A DNA stretch of 64,000 bases from Sipunculus nudus (taxonomy: Eukaryota; Annelida; Sipuncula; Golfingiida; Sipunculidae): the NCBI GenBank assembly GCA_026874595.1, contig CM049310.1, forward strand, positions 38,693,558 through 38,757,557. Reading direction: 5' to 3'. Below, in pieces: positions 22,466 through 35,800 of this stretch. The first letter of the stretch is position 1, and every line of letters begins with the position of its first letter. The translations under genes and the position numbers were made by a program. The notes under the pieces were generated by a model. The model searched no databases. It was not told where the DNA came from and was given only the letters and a program-made list of their open reading frames with translations.

Positions 22466-23739
22466 AGTGTTGTACCATGTAGTACCAATTAATTTCAATC
22501 CAATGATTAGTAATTATTTAGCCTGTGATGTATATATATTTGATTCTGCTTTTCAAGCTCAAATCAACTACTATCTGCCCTAAATATTTATTTCATAAGA
22601 AGATATTTGTAACGGGTTACTCATGCATTGTCATTTACAGAAACCACCACTTTTGCTTTTCAGTGTAATCTAGTATCTACAATTTCCGATTTCTGATTAA
22701 ACATTAGCATAGCTAATTATATTTTAGCTCAGCGCAATACAAATGTATATTAACGTTTACAATCAACCCAAAATGGCAAAGGTATAATCCAGTAAGAATG
22801 TCTTAAGCTGCTTTCACACATACCTGTTTTTTTCTCTTCCTCATCCGTATCCGCTTATGTCAAATTCAGACTCAACAGAACCTACACTGGTCACCAATTC
22901 ACACATCAGCGGGACGGCCTGATAAGCGGATGACGGTTGCATAGGGGAATCACGCATACAAAAAAGTAAACACCTACATACAATATATGTCCATCGTATG
23001 AAGAAATTTTCATTTGGGTTTGTATTCACCATCAAGTAATATTGCAATACATTATAGAACTATATTTAAAATATGTGATTGAGTACAAAAATTATAAAAT
23101 ACACGTTCTCTAGGTTGAGTCGCTGTTGAACATTGATGATATGTATTTGTCTAAAAAGAATTGAAGTTGATATTTGTTTTATCATGGTCAATTAATTTAA
23201 ATTCTTTACACGAATATTCAACACCTCTGTTCGTTATCAGGTTCTTGGCTTCAATAAAATTTTCTTTGAAAGCCTCAAGTTATATTCTTCATTTATATTC
23301 TCTCCGCTAACAGTTTTCTTGTTGTGGGTCTGTTGTATGTAAGGATACACAGAAGTGTGTGAGGATAGACAGGAGTGTTATGGTTATTTTACATCACTTT
23401 TGGCCGGACTTCCTGCCCTAACAGTTAAGGCAAGAACGCCCAGCACATTTCCAATCCTACCAAAGCTCTTTCTGTCTCTTAGTTTACTGCAGCATACCTT
23501 TATATGCCCGATATAGACATTACGCTTTTAATACTATAAATATTCTGTGGGTGCAAATTCTTATTTTTAGTCTGTGTCCATAATTAAGTAGCTTTTTGCT
23601 TCAGGTTTTCGTTAAATGGAAAAAGCAGGCTGGTTGAAGTATTTTTAACTTTATATCTAAAGCTTATAAACAGCGGAACTCTACAATACAGTTTCCTGTT
23701 TTTATCTCAACTTAAACCATTCATTCCCTATAATTACAT
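22466..23739. other. Intergenic, no feature recognised
   Basis: AT-rich sequence after CYP-A. I see no exon, RNA gene or repeat with confidence. AATAAA also occurs near 23254, far beyond the stop codon, in addition to the copy that overlaps the CYP-A stop. Confidence 0.5.
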
Positions 23740-24460
23740 AGGAATACATGATAAACGTGACTTTATGCTGAAGATCGTTTTTTATGATTTTATGGTCGTA
23801 ATTTTTCCTTGGAATCTGTATTTATCATACATGCTAAAGTACTTTGTATTCACCTGTGCGTCGGAGAATCGATGGCCAGGGTGTTTCTGTTCCTGGGCTC
23901 TTGCCGTCTCTTGCAGATGTTTCATTTCTTTGCCCCAGATTTTGAGTGATCTAATTTCTTTCAAAGGACATTTTTGGATAACACGCATACCAATACCGTA
24001 CGCAGTTATTGTAAAAAAGGGGGCAAGATGTGTTTACCAAAGGTAAATTTAAACTGGTTTAATGTAATATTTACGACAGGACTGCCACGCATACCGATTT
24101 GATATAATGTTTTTTTAATGCACCCGTCTTAAAAAGAAGCCTTCTTTGTGCAGATGGTGCATCACAGCAGAGTTTGGATAAAAAAGAAACGTTGGGGCCT
24201 TTGTCAGGGAAATATGGTGACTGAAATCTGAGTTAAATCGTATTCCTCATTAATTAGATGTATTGCCTAATTACATTATCTACCAAATTATATAATATCT
24301 GTCTATTTACGTACAAGATCTATTCTGCAGTGAATATTACTGAAAAGCTGATAATTATAAAAAAAATAGCATCGTGCACATTATATACGGTGAAAAATTT
24401 ACAAATAATTTATGGGGTCCTATTGGAAATATATTCGTACCGTGTACACGCATATGAGCG
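23740..24460 (+). pseudogene. Relic of a P450 last exon and its 3' flank
   Basis: Positions about 23848-24031 read as the end of a P450: CVGESMARVFLFLGSCRLLQ follows the haem cysteine, then MFHFFAPDFE and a TGA stop. The frame is then lost where CYP-B continues with the C-terminal GHLG segment. The homology extends to both sides and matches 30205-30950 around CYP-B exon 5, including TGATAAACGTGAC upstream and CTTTGTGCAGATG downstream. No other exons of this copy are present nearby. It is the 3' end of a lost tandem P450. Confidence 0.85.
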
Positions 24461-25189
24461 GGACATGTTAGTTATACTGGCAGGCATCAAACTCTAACGT
24501 TAAATCGATTGTTGAATCATAAATTGCAGAAATTTATAAATCATGCCAGTGTAAGAAAGAATAAGATGCAGCGCGGATAACTGAAGACATCCCTGAAGAA
24601 TATTCGCAAAATTGTCATTTCTAAATTGTATGTATAATTTATTTCATTAGAGTCTTCTTAATCTGTTAGAAAGGAGTGAACACAGATGGATTTACCTCTA
24701 ATGTAGTTAAGCTGAGGAATAAATTGTTAACTTACATGATTTTTGTTGTTTATAATAGTGATCGGCAGAAATCATTGTGCAACAGATATATCTCTTTACA
24801 ATTTGAATAAAAATGGTTACTACAGTAAACAGTGACATATAATAATGGAAATAAAGTAGGTCAATATTACCACTGCAACGTTGACTAACTGCCTGAACAC
24901 TGCATTCTACTCAATACAGAAACGACACGAAGGACAAAAGAAAAGATCTCATAATTAAAATCGACGAGGCAACATATTCTGAGCATACAGGGTTTACCAT
25001 GTCCATATGTGTGTACATACGACCGCAACCTTTAGTACCAGCTTTTTGATTCTGTATGTGAATCATTGAGAATGCCCCTAAAAAAATCAGTCACTAAATT
25101 CATTAAATCCAGTAATCACAGGAAAAGGCAAAAAATAGAGTGAAACAATTAATGGGATAGATTACCTGATTAATTGCTGTTAGGGAAAT

Positions 25190-25700
25190 ACTGCTTATCC
25201 TCCTCAGCGCCATATAGTGTTCGAACATTAAACGATGTAGATGTTTAGCATACCTCTTCCTTGATTAAACTTGTAAATCATATTATTTCCACATTTGCAA
25301 TCCATGCTGCTGTATGCTGTTATACAAACCATTATCCAGTATAAATGATTGGTTCACATGTTATTGGTTTCACAGAATGACCATTATGTGTTGCTGAGAT
25401 GCGGAATTAGTGTAACGGTATTTAGTAATGCAGATATTTATAAAAAAAAAAATAACTTCACCGATGGTTTGCAGCATAAATGTGACATGATGAGTAGCAT
25501 ATAACCTAAGATGAAGTATATTTCTCCCACCCGGCATTCATTAGTCTCATAATCTTGTCATCTCTGGGATCAATATTTGTGAACCACTCCGGAGTCCGCG
25601 TATACTGGGTCAGGGTCCCCTCCAGCATCTTACGAGCCTTAAGGTTAGAGAACGTGGCTCCTCTTAAGGACATCAACAGGAACTTGGTGTTTATTGGGTG
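25190..25700 (-). pseudogene. Relic CRAL-TRIO exon 2 with flanks
   Basis: Bases 25531-25690 on the minus strand are the same length (160 nt) as exon 2 of the CRAL-TRIO gene at 36233-36392 and still read openly, with TKFLLMSLRGATFSNLKAR and a following PEWFTNIDP. Flanking intron sequence is shared too (TAGTGTTCGAA near 25217 and near 35880). The acceptor AG is lost (CCCAATAA instead of CTCGACAG), and the other six exons are absent. It is a collapsed duplicate, not a working gene. Confidence 0.85.
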
Positions 25701-26640
25701 TTGAAATGTGTTTAATATAAATCATTTGTTAAAGGAAAAAAATAATTTAATTTTTGCATGATCTCATTATAATTTGGCATTATAAAATGCCATGTCTTTT
25801 ACTCGCATTGGTTAGGGAGTGAATGTCCACGTATGGCCCCCCAAAAGGCCCAACAACCACATCTGGTTGCAAATAAGACAACCCAAAGTTTTGCAGATTA
25901 CAACAGATGGCGCTGTTTCACATGCTCTCATCCAATCTCCGCAAATAAGATCGATATATGAATGTCAGGATAGATCTGCCTACTCTCAGCACACGCTTTT
26001 ACAGGAAAGATTCTCTGTTTGACCTGGGAATTGTAAATTACAATAAATAAGTGAAGGCAGCAAGATCGGAGTATGTATCAACATGCTGTAAAAATATAAA
26101 CCAATTTGCAGGTTGTGCATTTGTTATTCCCTGCCAAGCCTGTGGATGTATTTTTCGGTTTAATATCTGGGATTGAAAACAAAAACAGAAATTTATGCAT
26201 GCGCTTGCTTGGTAATATGTAATACATCTGTTTCTAAAATTGTTGAAGATGTATCATCCAGTGATATGTGATACGACTATTTCAACATTATGCTTAAGAG
26301 CACTTGACTTAAATACAGAGAGGAGTGATTACCCTGTATAGTATGCCCGCATTACAGTTGAGAGCCAAGGGGACGAGGGTCATATGTTGTTCAAAGAAAT
26401 GAAAATGCAACATGTCCGGTAAATTCAGGCAAAGAACGCTCAAATCTATTGCAATCTGCAGAGTCTATTTATCGTCACAAAAGGGCTTGACCCTTCTTTA
26501 GAGATTACCAGATTGTGTGCATCAACAGCTGCAAGGTTGCAAAAAATCATGCTCCTGCATGGAGTTTGGCTCTCAACACCAACAAAAAAAAAACTTTATA
26601 TTTTCTGCACATGAGAAGTCAATCACAGTGACATTTTCTT
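25701..26640. other. Intergenic, no feature recognised
   Basis: I see no exon or mobile element between the CRAL-TRIO relic and the CYP-B upstream region. A 67-codon frame at 25819-26022 has no recognisable domain. Confidence 0.5.
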
Positions 26641-26653
26641 TTCATTTTGACAA

Positions 26654-26707
26654 GAGAGGTACGTGTACCGTGAGAGGTACGTGTACCGTGAGAGGTACGT
26701 GTACGGT
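26654..26707 (+). promoter_or_regulatory. Three 18 bp direct repeats with a TACGTG core, upstream of CYP-B
   Basis: GAGAGGTACGTGTACCGT occurs three times head to tail; the last copy ends GGT. Each unit contains the palindrome GGTACGTGTACC and the core TACGTG, which is the form bound by bHLH-PAS:ARNT/Tango dimers in animals. The cluster is about 710 bases upstream of the CYP-B start codon. A regulatory role is inference; it may simply be a short tandem repeat. Confidence 0.4.
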
Positions 26708-27356
26708 GTTTACAGAAAGATAAAGCTGATTTACTTAGTACTACTAAGCTGTACCTTGTACCTGTACTAGGCTGGAGGTCATTTATATGTACCGCGACTA
26801 AGTCAAAAATTAATAAACAATAGGCAGGTGAACAACTGGCTTCTGATTGGTTCTTATATATCACTCATGGTTATTGTTTTTTTTTTTTCAATTCTTCAGG
26901 ATCAGGTGTTTTTTTTTTTAGAAAATTAAGAAAAAATATCAATATATATAATTATCTGGCAGTAATGTTATTGTATTATTCAATGCAACATATATTTGGA
27001 TGGGTATTAATGTACACGTAGCTATAATTTTGGCAGCATCGGCTGTTTATATTGTAGATACATGTTTTTGTGATATTGTACACAAAAGTCATGAACTATA
27101 TTGTTACAGTATTTATTATGTGTTTTCTCAGGTTCAAGGTTCCCTTATAGATTGTTTTTGTGTAGGCTAAGCGATATTTTTGTTCCATGCACAACAGATG
27201 CTATAGCTCGTTGAGTTGGATTAATAACGAGGCGGTAGTTGTTACTGTATAATTAGCTAAGCCCCGCGTAATGACTAAGCAAAAACCAGCTGGTGTCTGT
27301 GTGTTACATACAAACGTTCACAACAAAGGTCAGAGTGTAAAGCACACAGAGCAAGC

Positions 27357-27364
27357 TATATATA
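27357..27364 (+). promoter_or_regulatory. TATA box of CYP-B
   Basis: TATATATA followed by GG, 53 bases before the CYP-B start codon, predicts a transcription start at about 27388 and a very short 5' UTR. Confidence 0.5.
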
Positions 27365-27416
27365 GGCGTGTGAGGAGAATGCACATTTGTTTTGTTTTCC
27401 GCCATACTCAACCAAC

Positions 27417-27996
27417 ATGCTGACTACCGCACTATTGGGCTTGCTGGTTTTCTTGCTTTCTCGATGGTTCTTTCGACGACCGTCTGGTCTGCCGCCCGGT
27501 CCAACAAGGTTTCCTTTAGTTGGTTCACCGCATGTATATTTAGGTGATTTACGTCGAAACCTGAGAGACCTAAGGACAAGCTACGGAGATGTATCTACTG
27601 TGTATTTCGGGGAGACAGTCGTCGTTGTTTTGAATGGGTTGGACACTATAAGAGGAGCACTTAAAAAGCATGCACTCATGGACCGACCAAATACGTTCTT
27701 CCAAACAGTTTTCTGCAAAAACCAAGGTAATTTATATAATGGCTTGTTTAATAATATATATAACTGACAGGCGTTTGGTAATTTCTCTGATTCAGAAACA
27801 AAATTTCAATTTCAAATCCCTGGTAAAAACTAGGACACCATCAATTGTTTCTCGCGTGTGATCTCAAATTAAGGTTTGGGTCAATTGCATACAATTCAGG
27901 CTATGCAGTATGCAAATGAGAAGTAAGCGTCTCTTATCGCTCAAGATTTCATGTAGCTATAGTATTTTGAAGCTTTGAGCATTATCCAAACCATCT

Positions 27997-28056
<60 letters not shown>

Positions 28057-30521
28057 AAAATAAGATGAGAGTGCATTGCATATAATTTAGGCTGTGCTGT
28101 ATGCAAATATTACCGTTCAAGAGTGATTTGCGTTTGAAAATAAATTAACTTTCTATATAACTTACATATATTCAAGCCACATCAAGAATATTTCTGAATT
28201 TTATGTTCGCTAAGCCACATCAAGAATATTTCTCAATGTTATGTTCGCTAAGGATTAGGATTTGGTTGCAACTGGAAGGCAATGCGGGCTCTAAGCATTA
28301 TGGCACTGAAGAAGTTTGGAATTGGCCGTCAAGTCATTGAGGAGAAGATACTTGAAGAAACAGAAGGGGTTGTTGAAGAATTCTACAAAACTGGCGGAGG
28401 GCCCTTTAATCCAGAGACACTTATCAGTAATTTATCATTTAATATCGTATGTTCAGTAATATTGAGAAAAAAGCTTTCAGCAAAGGACGATGACTTTATG
28501 AAGTATATGAAGGACATGAAGATCGTCTTCAAAGCTGCCGAGGCAATGAATTTACTTACGCCGTTTCCGTGGTTAAAGTGGATCCCCGGCGACCCTTTTG
28601 GGTTTTATAAAGCAGAAACCCATTACAATGCCATGATAGCATTTCAAGAGAAACATTGGATACAGCACAGACAAACAAGAACAGAACAATACCCACGTGA
28701 TGTTATGGACTTTTTCATTGACAAACAGGAATCTGGAAGGATACCGTATCAAGGTGAGATTTGCCCTTTCATCATTTCCTTAGGTAAATCAAAAAGTTAT
28801 GGTACTGGTACTAAGCTGTGTCACTTAAAATGTGGAAGTCAATGACTCTCTAAAATGCTGATATTTAGGGAATGCTATTTCACTTTTTGACTAAGATACA
28901 GCTTAGTTAATAGACCAATTGTTAAGTCATTGTGTGGAAAAAGTTATTTAACTAAATAAGCATTATTTTTCTTAGAAAAAATTGCAAAACTGTTAAATAG
29001 ATTTTCGTCTGTGTTTTCTCAATATCTGACATCCATCTATTCATCTGCACACACATTTTTTTGTATATCGACTGTAAAATTGACTCATAAAATTCTACAA
29101 TTTACTTTAAAATATTCAAAAATAATTCTTCATTTCATTTAAAAATAGGCACGGTATCGGTACAAACAACACAAAAAGTAATATAAAATGTGATTTCTTG
29201 TAAGGGAAATGGTAGGAGAAGTCGAACATAAAAAAAATCACAAATTACAAAGTCTGAATTATTTCTCATTATATTGGAAGTATGAATAATACCAGAGAAC
29301 TGATCTGCAGAATCAGACCTTCTTTCAACGCTACACGATCTCGTGACGGCCGCTACAGAAACTACTGCATCAACTGTGCTCTGGGGTATAGTGTTTCTCA
29401 TGAGACACCCGGAAGTACAGCATGAACTCCAAGCGGAAGTAGACCGTTTCCTGGGAGACGATGGCGTCCCAAACTTATTGATGCGGCTGAGAATGACTAA
29501 ATTGGAAGCTTTTGTACTGGAGGTAGTTAAGACACACTATAAGATCATGTTACGATCAACCCACGACAAATATTTAACATTCATCAATTATATTTCAATT
29601 ATGTGAAAATGAGCTTTTATATAAAGGTTGATTTTAGTATATTTATGTTTTCTTTTAAAAGTGTCTTCGCCTTGGAGACGTGGTGCCGTTCAGTTTACCA
29701 CATGCAGCGTCCGAGAACACCACCATTAACGGTTACAATATACTCAAAGGAACACCGGTTATAACAAATCTGCATGGAGTGTTGTATGACCCGGATATAT
29801 GGGGAGACCCGGAACAGTTTCGACCGTGGCGCTTCCTAGCTGAGGATGGTTCAATTATTACCGAACTTGCCTCTAACGTCATTGCTTTCGGTGGAGGTAA
29901 GTTGCCACGCATTATTTATTGACTTCTCTGTGAAAAGTGAATCTTGCATTAGGCAACACGAAATTAATTTCCTGACTATAGGCATCCTCACGTCCTGTCT
30001 TTGATGAATATTATAACTTGTTTATAATTTACAGTATCAATTGTCGAATAACACCTGTTATCGTAACTTCACACCATTATGTTATACATGAAATGATGCT
30101 CTGCCGTTCTGTTGCTAGACCCATGATTTAAACTTTGCTATACTAATTAATGAACAGTAATATATCAGTGAGTATGACGAACATCTGAAGTGCTTATAGG
30201 AAGTAGTAAGGCTTGATAAACGTGACGTTGTTTAGAAGTTCTTTTTGTATGATTTTATGTTCGTAATAATGGTTCAATGAACATCCTTAGTTCCATGAAC
30301 ATCCTTAAATACTTTGGAAATATCTTTAATTAGGGAGGAGAGCATGCATCGGAGAATCCATGGCGAGGATGGTTCTGTTTCTGGTCTCCTGCCGCCTGTT
30401 ACAGAGGTTCTCATTCTTTGCACCGTATGGGAGTGATCCGTTTTCGATCGAAGGGCACCTTGGAATAACACACACACCAAAACCGTTCACAGTTCTTGTT
30501 AAACAAAGGTCAAGATTCTGA
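27417..30521 (+). CDS. Cytochrome P450, CYP2 clan (CYP-B), complete, 5 coding exons
   Basis: Predicted ER-anchored monooxygenase, closest to CYP-A. Exons: 27417-27726, 28253-28753, 29311-29522, 29662-29896, 30334-30521 (stop TGA). These give 481 residues with the same intron phases as CYP-A. Visible landmarks are an N-terminal anchor MLTTALLGLLVFLLSRW, hinge RRPSGLPPGP, C-helix W111KAMR115, ExxR E341CLR344, FRPWRF, and haem loop FGGGRRAC424IG. One oddity is that the I-helix signature reads A284ATET288, with Ala285 in place of the Gly found in CYP-A, CYP-C and CYP-D (AGTET). Exon 2 is 12 nt shorter than in the paralogues at its 3' end. Intron 1 carries a (TA)n array and a 38 bp tandem duplication ending at the exon 2 acceptor. 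All splice sites are GT-AG. Substrate unknown. Confidence 0.93.
28000..28053. repeat. (TA)n microsatellite
   Basis: AT dinucleotide run of about 54 bases in CYP-B intron 1. Confidence 0.95.
28174..28249 (+). repeat. 38 bp tandem duplication next to the CYP-B exon 2 acceptor
   Basis: Two copies (28174-28211 and 28212-28249) of a unit beginning AAGCCACATCAAGAATATTT and ending TATGTTCGCT. The real acceptor, CTAAG|G at 28252/28253, follows the second copy. The first copy also ends in CTAAG, creating a decoy acceptor 38 bases upstream. Confidence 0.9.
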
Positions 30522-30612
30522 AAATATGTTAGCTATTCCCACTTGATAATTTAAAATGGATTAAACTGTTTTCGGCAGGATTCCGAGGGATGCCGAGTTG
30601 GATATGGTTTTA

Positions 30613-30618
30613 AATAAA
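30613..30618 (+). promoter_or_regulatory. Polyadenylation signal of CYP-B
   Basis: AATAAA 92 bases after the CYP-B stop codon. Confidence 0.55.
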
Positions 30619-31449
30619 CGCCGGCCTTAAAAGGAAACCTGCTTTGTGCAGATGCTGCGTCCCACCAGTTTTTTAAGCTTTTGCTATGGAAATACGGTAT
30701 CTGTAGAGTTTAGATGAAAAAATAAACGCCCGGGCTATGGTCCGGGAAATACGGTATCTAATATCTAAGGTTCCACCAATGATTAAAGTCTTATTCCTCA
30801 TTCATCTTAATCGTTAGATATATTACATTTATAACATTTTTATATACCTGAATCAACATTATTTATCTATAGAGCTACAAGCGCTCTCTTAATATTACTC
30901 AGAAGAATGGTAAAAATAGTATTATGCAAAACAGTTATGGGGGTAAACAGTTAAAACGATGGCGTACCTCAACAAGAAATATATTTGTGTTGCTATTTTC
31001 CCAAAGCAGTTGATTGAAGAAAACCAACAGACTCGAAAGATGGTGGCGGTGCCTTTTTGTATAACAGAAACAGCGCGAGCTGTGAACAAATTTTGAACTC
31101 AAAGGTTGGAGGTATCGTTTATTTTACCATCTTTTACTCTCTTGTTTTGCTTAATTACAAAACAAAAATGTTAAAATGAAAGTAATATCAGATAGCAGAA
31201 TAGTTTATTTAATTAGAAAATATTATCTAATAAACATTCTAGCTATTCTCACGTTGCACGTTACAAAAATATCCTACGACAAAAATTTCAATAAAATAGC
31301 AGGGTTATTACATGCTTAGGTCCATAAGGGCTCATGAAATATTATTTATGAAATTAATATATTTGAAAGTCAAGTATTGGCTTTCTATAAAACTTAGAAC
31401 TGATCTAAGTTTTTATTTCATTTAAAAGCTGAAATGATTAGCAATAATC

Positions 31450-31830
31450 TTAAAGGGGCCTTTCCACCTATCTGACCTTTGTATACTAGAGGTAATCCCT
31501 TAGAACTTTTATAAAAATAGACCAGAAGGCTTGGATATCACCACCACAGGCTGCTTTTTTGTTTATATCAATGATTATAATATGAAGGGGCCCGCCAAAA
31601 TAATAAAAACAAATTTATCGAGGGCATTTAGGGACAAGTTAGATAAGCAAGAGATTTGCAAATAGCATTTTGCCTCCGCATATATGCAACCAACCACCGT
31701 CGAATACATGTTCCTGCTGTTTGTCAACATTGCCGCGTTTAAAAACACGTTGTTGATAAACAAGTTTATACATCCTTCTCAGATCATTAATATATACACA
31801 GAGGAAGCCAGAAACCAAGATAACTTATTT
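31450..31830. repeat. Duplicated segment matching 15263-15620
   Basis: Same order of blocks as upstream of CYP-A: AAAGGGGCC, CTATCTGACCTTTnTA, GGTAATCCCTT, TTGTTTATATCA, GGGGCCCGCCAAAA against AGGCCCGCTAAAAT, TCCGCATATATGC, and ATTAATATATACACAGAGG with GAAGCCAGAAA. It is either a dispersed repeat family or a boundary of the P450 duplication unit. Frames within it (31684-31998) have no known domain. The stretch from here to 32818 holds nothing else I recognise. Confidence 0.8.
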
Positions 31831-32817
31831 TTTTCAAACGTAGGTGAATGGGCAACTTTAACATGTTTGGTTCTTAAAGGGGTTTATCTTTTATGTAGCT
31901 ACGCTGAGGAATACATAGTTGAAAAAAAATTATCTGTTACTTTACTCATCAGCATAATTCACTGTGAAATACACATATGTCTGTCTAGAATTGTATAAAA
32001 AAACAGTGATATATTATGATGGAGGTCAAGCGGTACGACAGTACCATTTAGTAATAGCCGGTATATCGCATTCTACAAAACACTAAAACGTGACGAAGGA
32101 ACAATTGGATTTTGATAGCGTTCGAATTGAACGAAAATACGTCCTGTGCTCACAAAGTTAACACATTTCAGTGGTACCGGGTGCATATGACCGCCACCAA
32201 AATTATAGAACTTTTGATTTTAAATGCATGTGGAATAGAGAGAACAGCATTATCAAACAGCCTCTTAATTCATTGCGACCACTTCAGTCTAAACATAAAC
32301 GAGTTATGTCTGATCAACACAATGGCCGTGCTTGCCGAGTATCACCGAAATTCGTGTCGGGCAGTGCCTTATTTTGTTACATTCAACCAAAGACGTGACC
32401 TGCGTGTGCTATTATCACCGAAATTCGTGTAGGGCAGTGCTTTATTGTGTTAAATGTACATAAACGTGACCTGATAGTTACACTATAGTCCATAATGTAG
32501 GCAGGGATTGAAATAAAACGTTGTCATGACTACTCTGTTATTTTAATTATCATAAATGACAGCTTGCTTAATAATCATCAAATTTCGAGTCGGGTTCAGC
32601 ATTGTATAGTGTTGGATTTTATATGCCTATTCTTTTATAAATGTATCACAAATTAATGAGGTGATCCTGTCGATTCAGCGTCACATAGGGTGAGATTAGG
32701 CTTGTTATCCCGAAAGATAAAAACATAGATCTGCATAAAATCTTATCAATTCATCAATTTGGCTTTAATATGGTTCGTCCTTGAGGAAGCATATAATTGT
32801 GTGCTCATTGTGCTGTT

Positions 32818-35800
32818 CTAATCCACGTTAAGTTTCCTAAAGGAGGCCTCGGTTCCAGTATCCACGGGGCGCAGCTTCTCATCGATCCCATACCTACCGT
32901 CAAAGTTCGTCATCATCTTATTCCTGAATTCAGGACGACTAATTCTTTCACGGAAGTTTGCTGGAATCCCACAAAGATAACTTATAACATGGCAAGGTTA
33001 ATGTTATTGATCAACGTAAAAGTAACAATGTATGTTTACCACCTTAGCAGGCGCTCTAAGACAGGTATATCGCATTAGCGATTTAACCAACTTATGGGTC
33101 ATTTTTTTCGACCAAAATAGATGAACATCTTAATCGAGAATATACCGAGATTTGTTAAGGGTGTACTCGACAATATTTTTACAGTATAATTCTGATCGGA
33201 GGAACAGTTAGCTACCAGCATACATTAGACGGACTTAAATTCTTGTCATTTATGCATTTTGTGTCAAAAACAGATTTCTCGAATAATTCCACGATTTGGG
33301 TTTCTAAAAATATTCAACTGAATGCAACATGAAACATGAAATAGTATAAAACAGGTTTCATGTTTCATATATCAGTATTAAATCAATTAAATACAGGTCA
33401 CCAATTATGCTTTCCGTGGAACCCGCGTTGGGACCAGTGTAGTCATCTGGGAGGTACTCCTCAGGTAGAAGTTCCATGGGGATATGTTTGTACAGACCGT
33501 CCAAGCTCTGTCCGTGTAAGATGATCTTAACACAGAATAACATTTATAAATTAAAATCATTAAGCTAGGTCACACTTGAATATGTTTTGTTCTTCAGACT
33601 CTGATATACATTTCTTAACCAGGTGAGAAAGAATACATGAAACTTTGTCAGCCTTCCTAACAAAGCTCTGGGAACAAACAAAATGCCGTGGCCTGGCGAT
33701 TATCTTCCACTTTTCTTTAATAGTTCAAACAAAATACGTGGAATATTGCCTGGTTGACAAGAAGATACAAAACCTTGCTGCAGTCCTTGAATTAGGGTAA
33801 ATTATCAACAAGAGTATTATATTTTACATACATTTAAGGAATATTTTGAGGAATTTGGCCATATCACAAATATGCGAAATTACAGAGTATGGGGTCTTCA
33901 TTTGAAAACAAAATTGATCCACGAAAACTGGAAACTTACTCGGTTCCGGAATTTGCTGGTCATAATACTTTTCATGAAGTTAAAAAGGGTTTCAAGGACG
34001 GGAGACATGTTGTAAAAGTGGAAGGCCTTATATCTGCCTGGAAAATGTCCCTGAAAAACAATTGAGATTTTAGTTCAGATAGTCAGTACTATCTATTCAG
34101 CTTTCAGAAATACTAAAAAAAATGATATATAGATAATCCGACTGAATTATTTCATTGTCCATGTTGTGAACACTTAATGTAAATTAATTAATTAATTAAT
34201 TAATTAATTAATTAAAAAACATTAATAATGCAGTGGTATTAATTAGTCCTAGTAATAGGAGTAGGTTCTAATATATAGTATATACTTTTTATAAGCATTT
34301 TTGTCAGTCAAACATACCTGAAAATTATGATCAAAGCAGCAGAAATTATAAAATGAAAAAAATATCCTTCGGTATATTTATTCAATGTTGGCAACCTCCA
34401 TGGACATCGTTGCATGTTGGTAGATTTATCTCAAACTAATCTGGCCTTGTAAGGGTATATTTTATACACGTAACAAGCTGCCCGAAGTACCTGCCAACAG
34501 TTAGTCCACTTCCGGATTGCATCGAGGCTCCACCTGGTGGCATGTCTCATTGTATTTCCGGTCATGTCCATGATAAAGACCACGCCACTAACTTGTATAA
34601 CTTCATCTTCCTCAAACTCATCTCCCACTATCATGTTCAGTTTGATGTCTTCATTTATAGAAATATCCTTCCAATCGGGATTTGCTACCCCTGAAAGATG
34701 ATTACATGCAAATACTTACGATAAATGTTATAGAACAGTTGTTATAATGAAGTTACATTTTAAAGTCAGTAAATTGTGACACTGATTTCTAAATGGATGC
34801 ATATTCCGCGCACACTGTGTAAACATATGTGTATTATGTTATATTCAGATTATAGGGAATAGGTCCCGTAAAATAATCTTTGTAAACCAAACAGTTCTAT
34901 GTAGAGATTTTAAGTCTGAATGCTTCACATAAAAATGTAGCACGATCCCCGGTACCACGAACATTTACAGCATTCCCAAGTTGTCAAGTAAGCAATACTT
35001 AACTGCACCTGGGAAAAAAAAACGAAACACAACAATTTTATGCTTAAAAAAGAACACTTTGGATATTATTTCGCCCCACCTGGTCTGATTAACAGTATCT
35101 TGCAGCCGTCTTTGGTTTTCTTCGGTAAGGGTATTAATGACCTACATTCGAATATATAAATTAATTGATTGACAGGTTGAATCATGTAATGATGACATCA
35201 GGAACATTTATGTCAGGAACAATGCCTCTGTAGTCATTTAAGAAGCTGCATTCCTCTTGAGTAAAAATATAACACATTTTATGTTATAACGTATTATTGA
35301 TTTTATTATGTTCATGGCTTTCATGTCAGGAAAATAGAAATTCCTTTTTATAAAGAAACTATTTGAATTGGGTAAAATGTTGATTTTTATATTTGATTTA
35401 TATAATTAACAGAAACTAGTCAATAGTCCCCACCCCGGCCTGCCATCCAAGTGCTGCAGTTTGTGTCAGAGGGAAAGCGTTGCTCCTATGTTAATTGTGG
35501 CTCGGGTCTATGCATGAACAATAATGGTATACCATCATATGTTATTTAAATGTCAGAGCCCTTATTTCTAATATCTGCTGGTAGCGGAAATTAATTATGA
35601 TAATTTAACGAGCGTAATGCCCCTGGTGGCAAACAAAGTTACAAAAATAACAATACAACTACTACAAAATCTTGGATCACGTACCGACGAAATCCGAATG
35701 TGATCACTTTAAGTCTTTACTAAATGATCTATCGTTCAAATTTCCGTACAATCCAGTAAACTGTTTAGATATCTTAGGAACAAAAACGCCTACGCACAAA

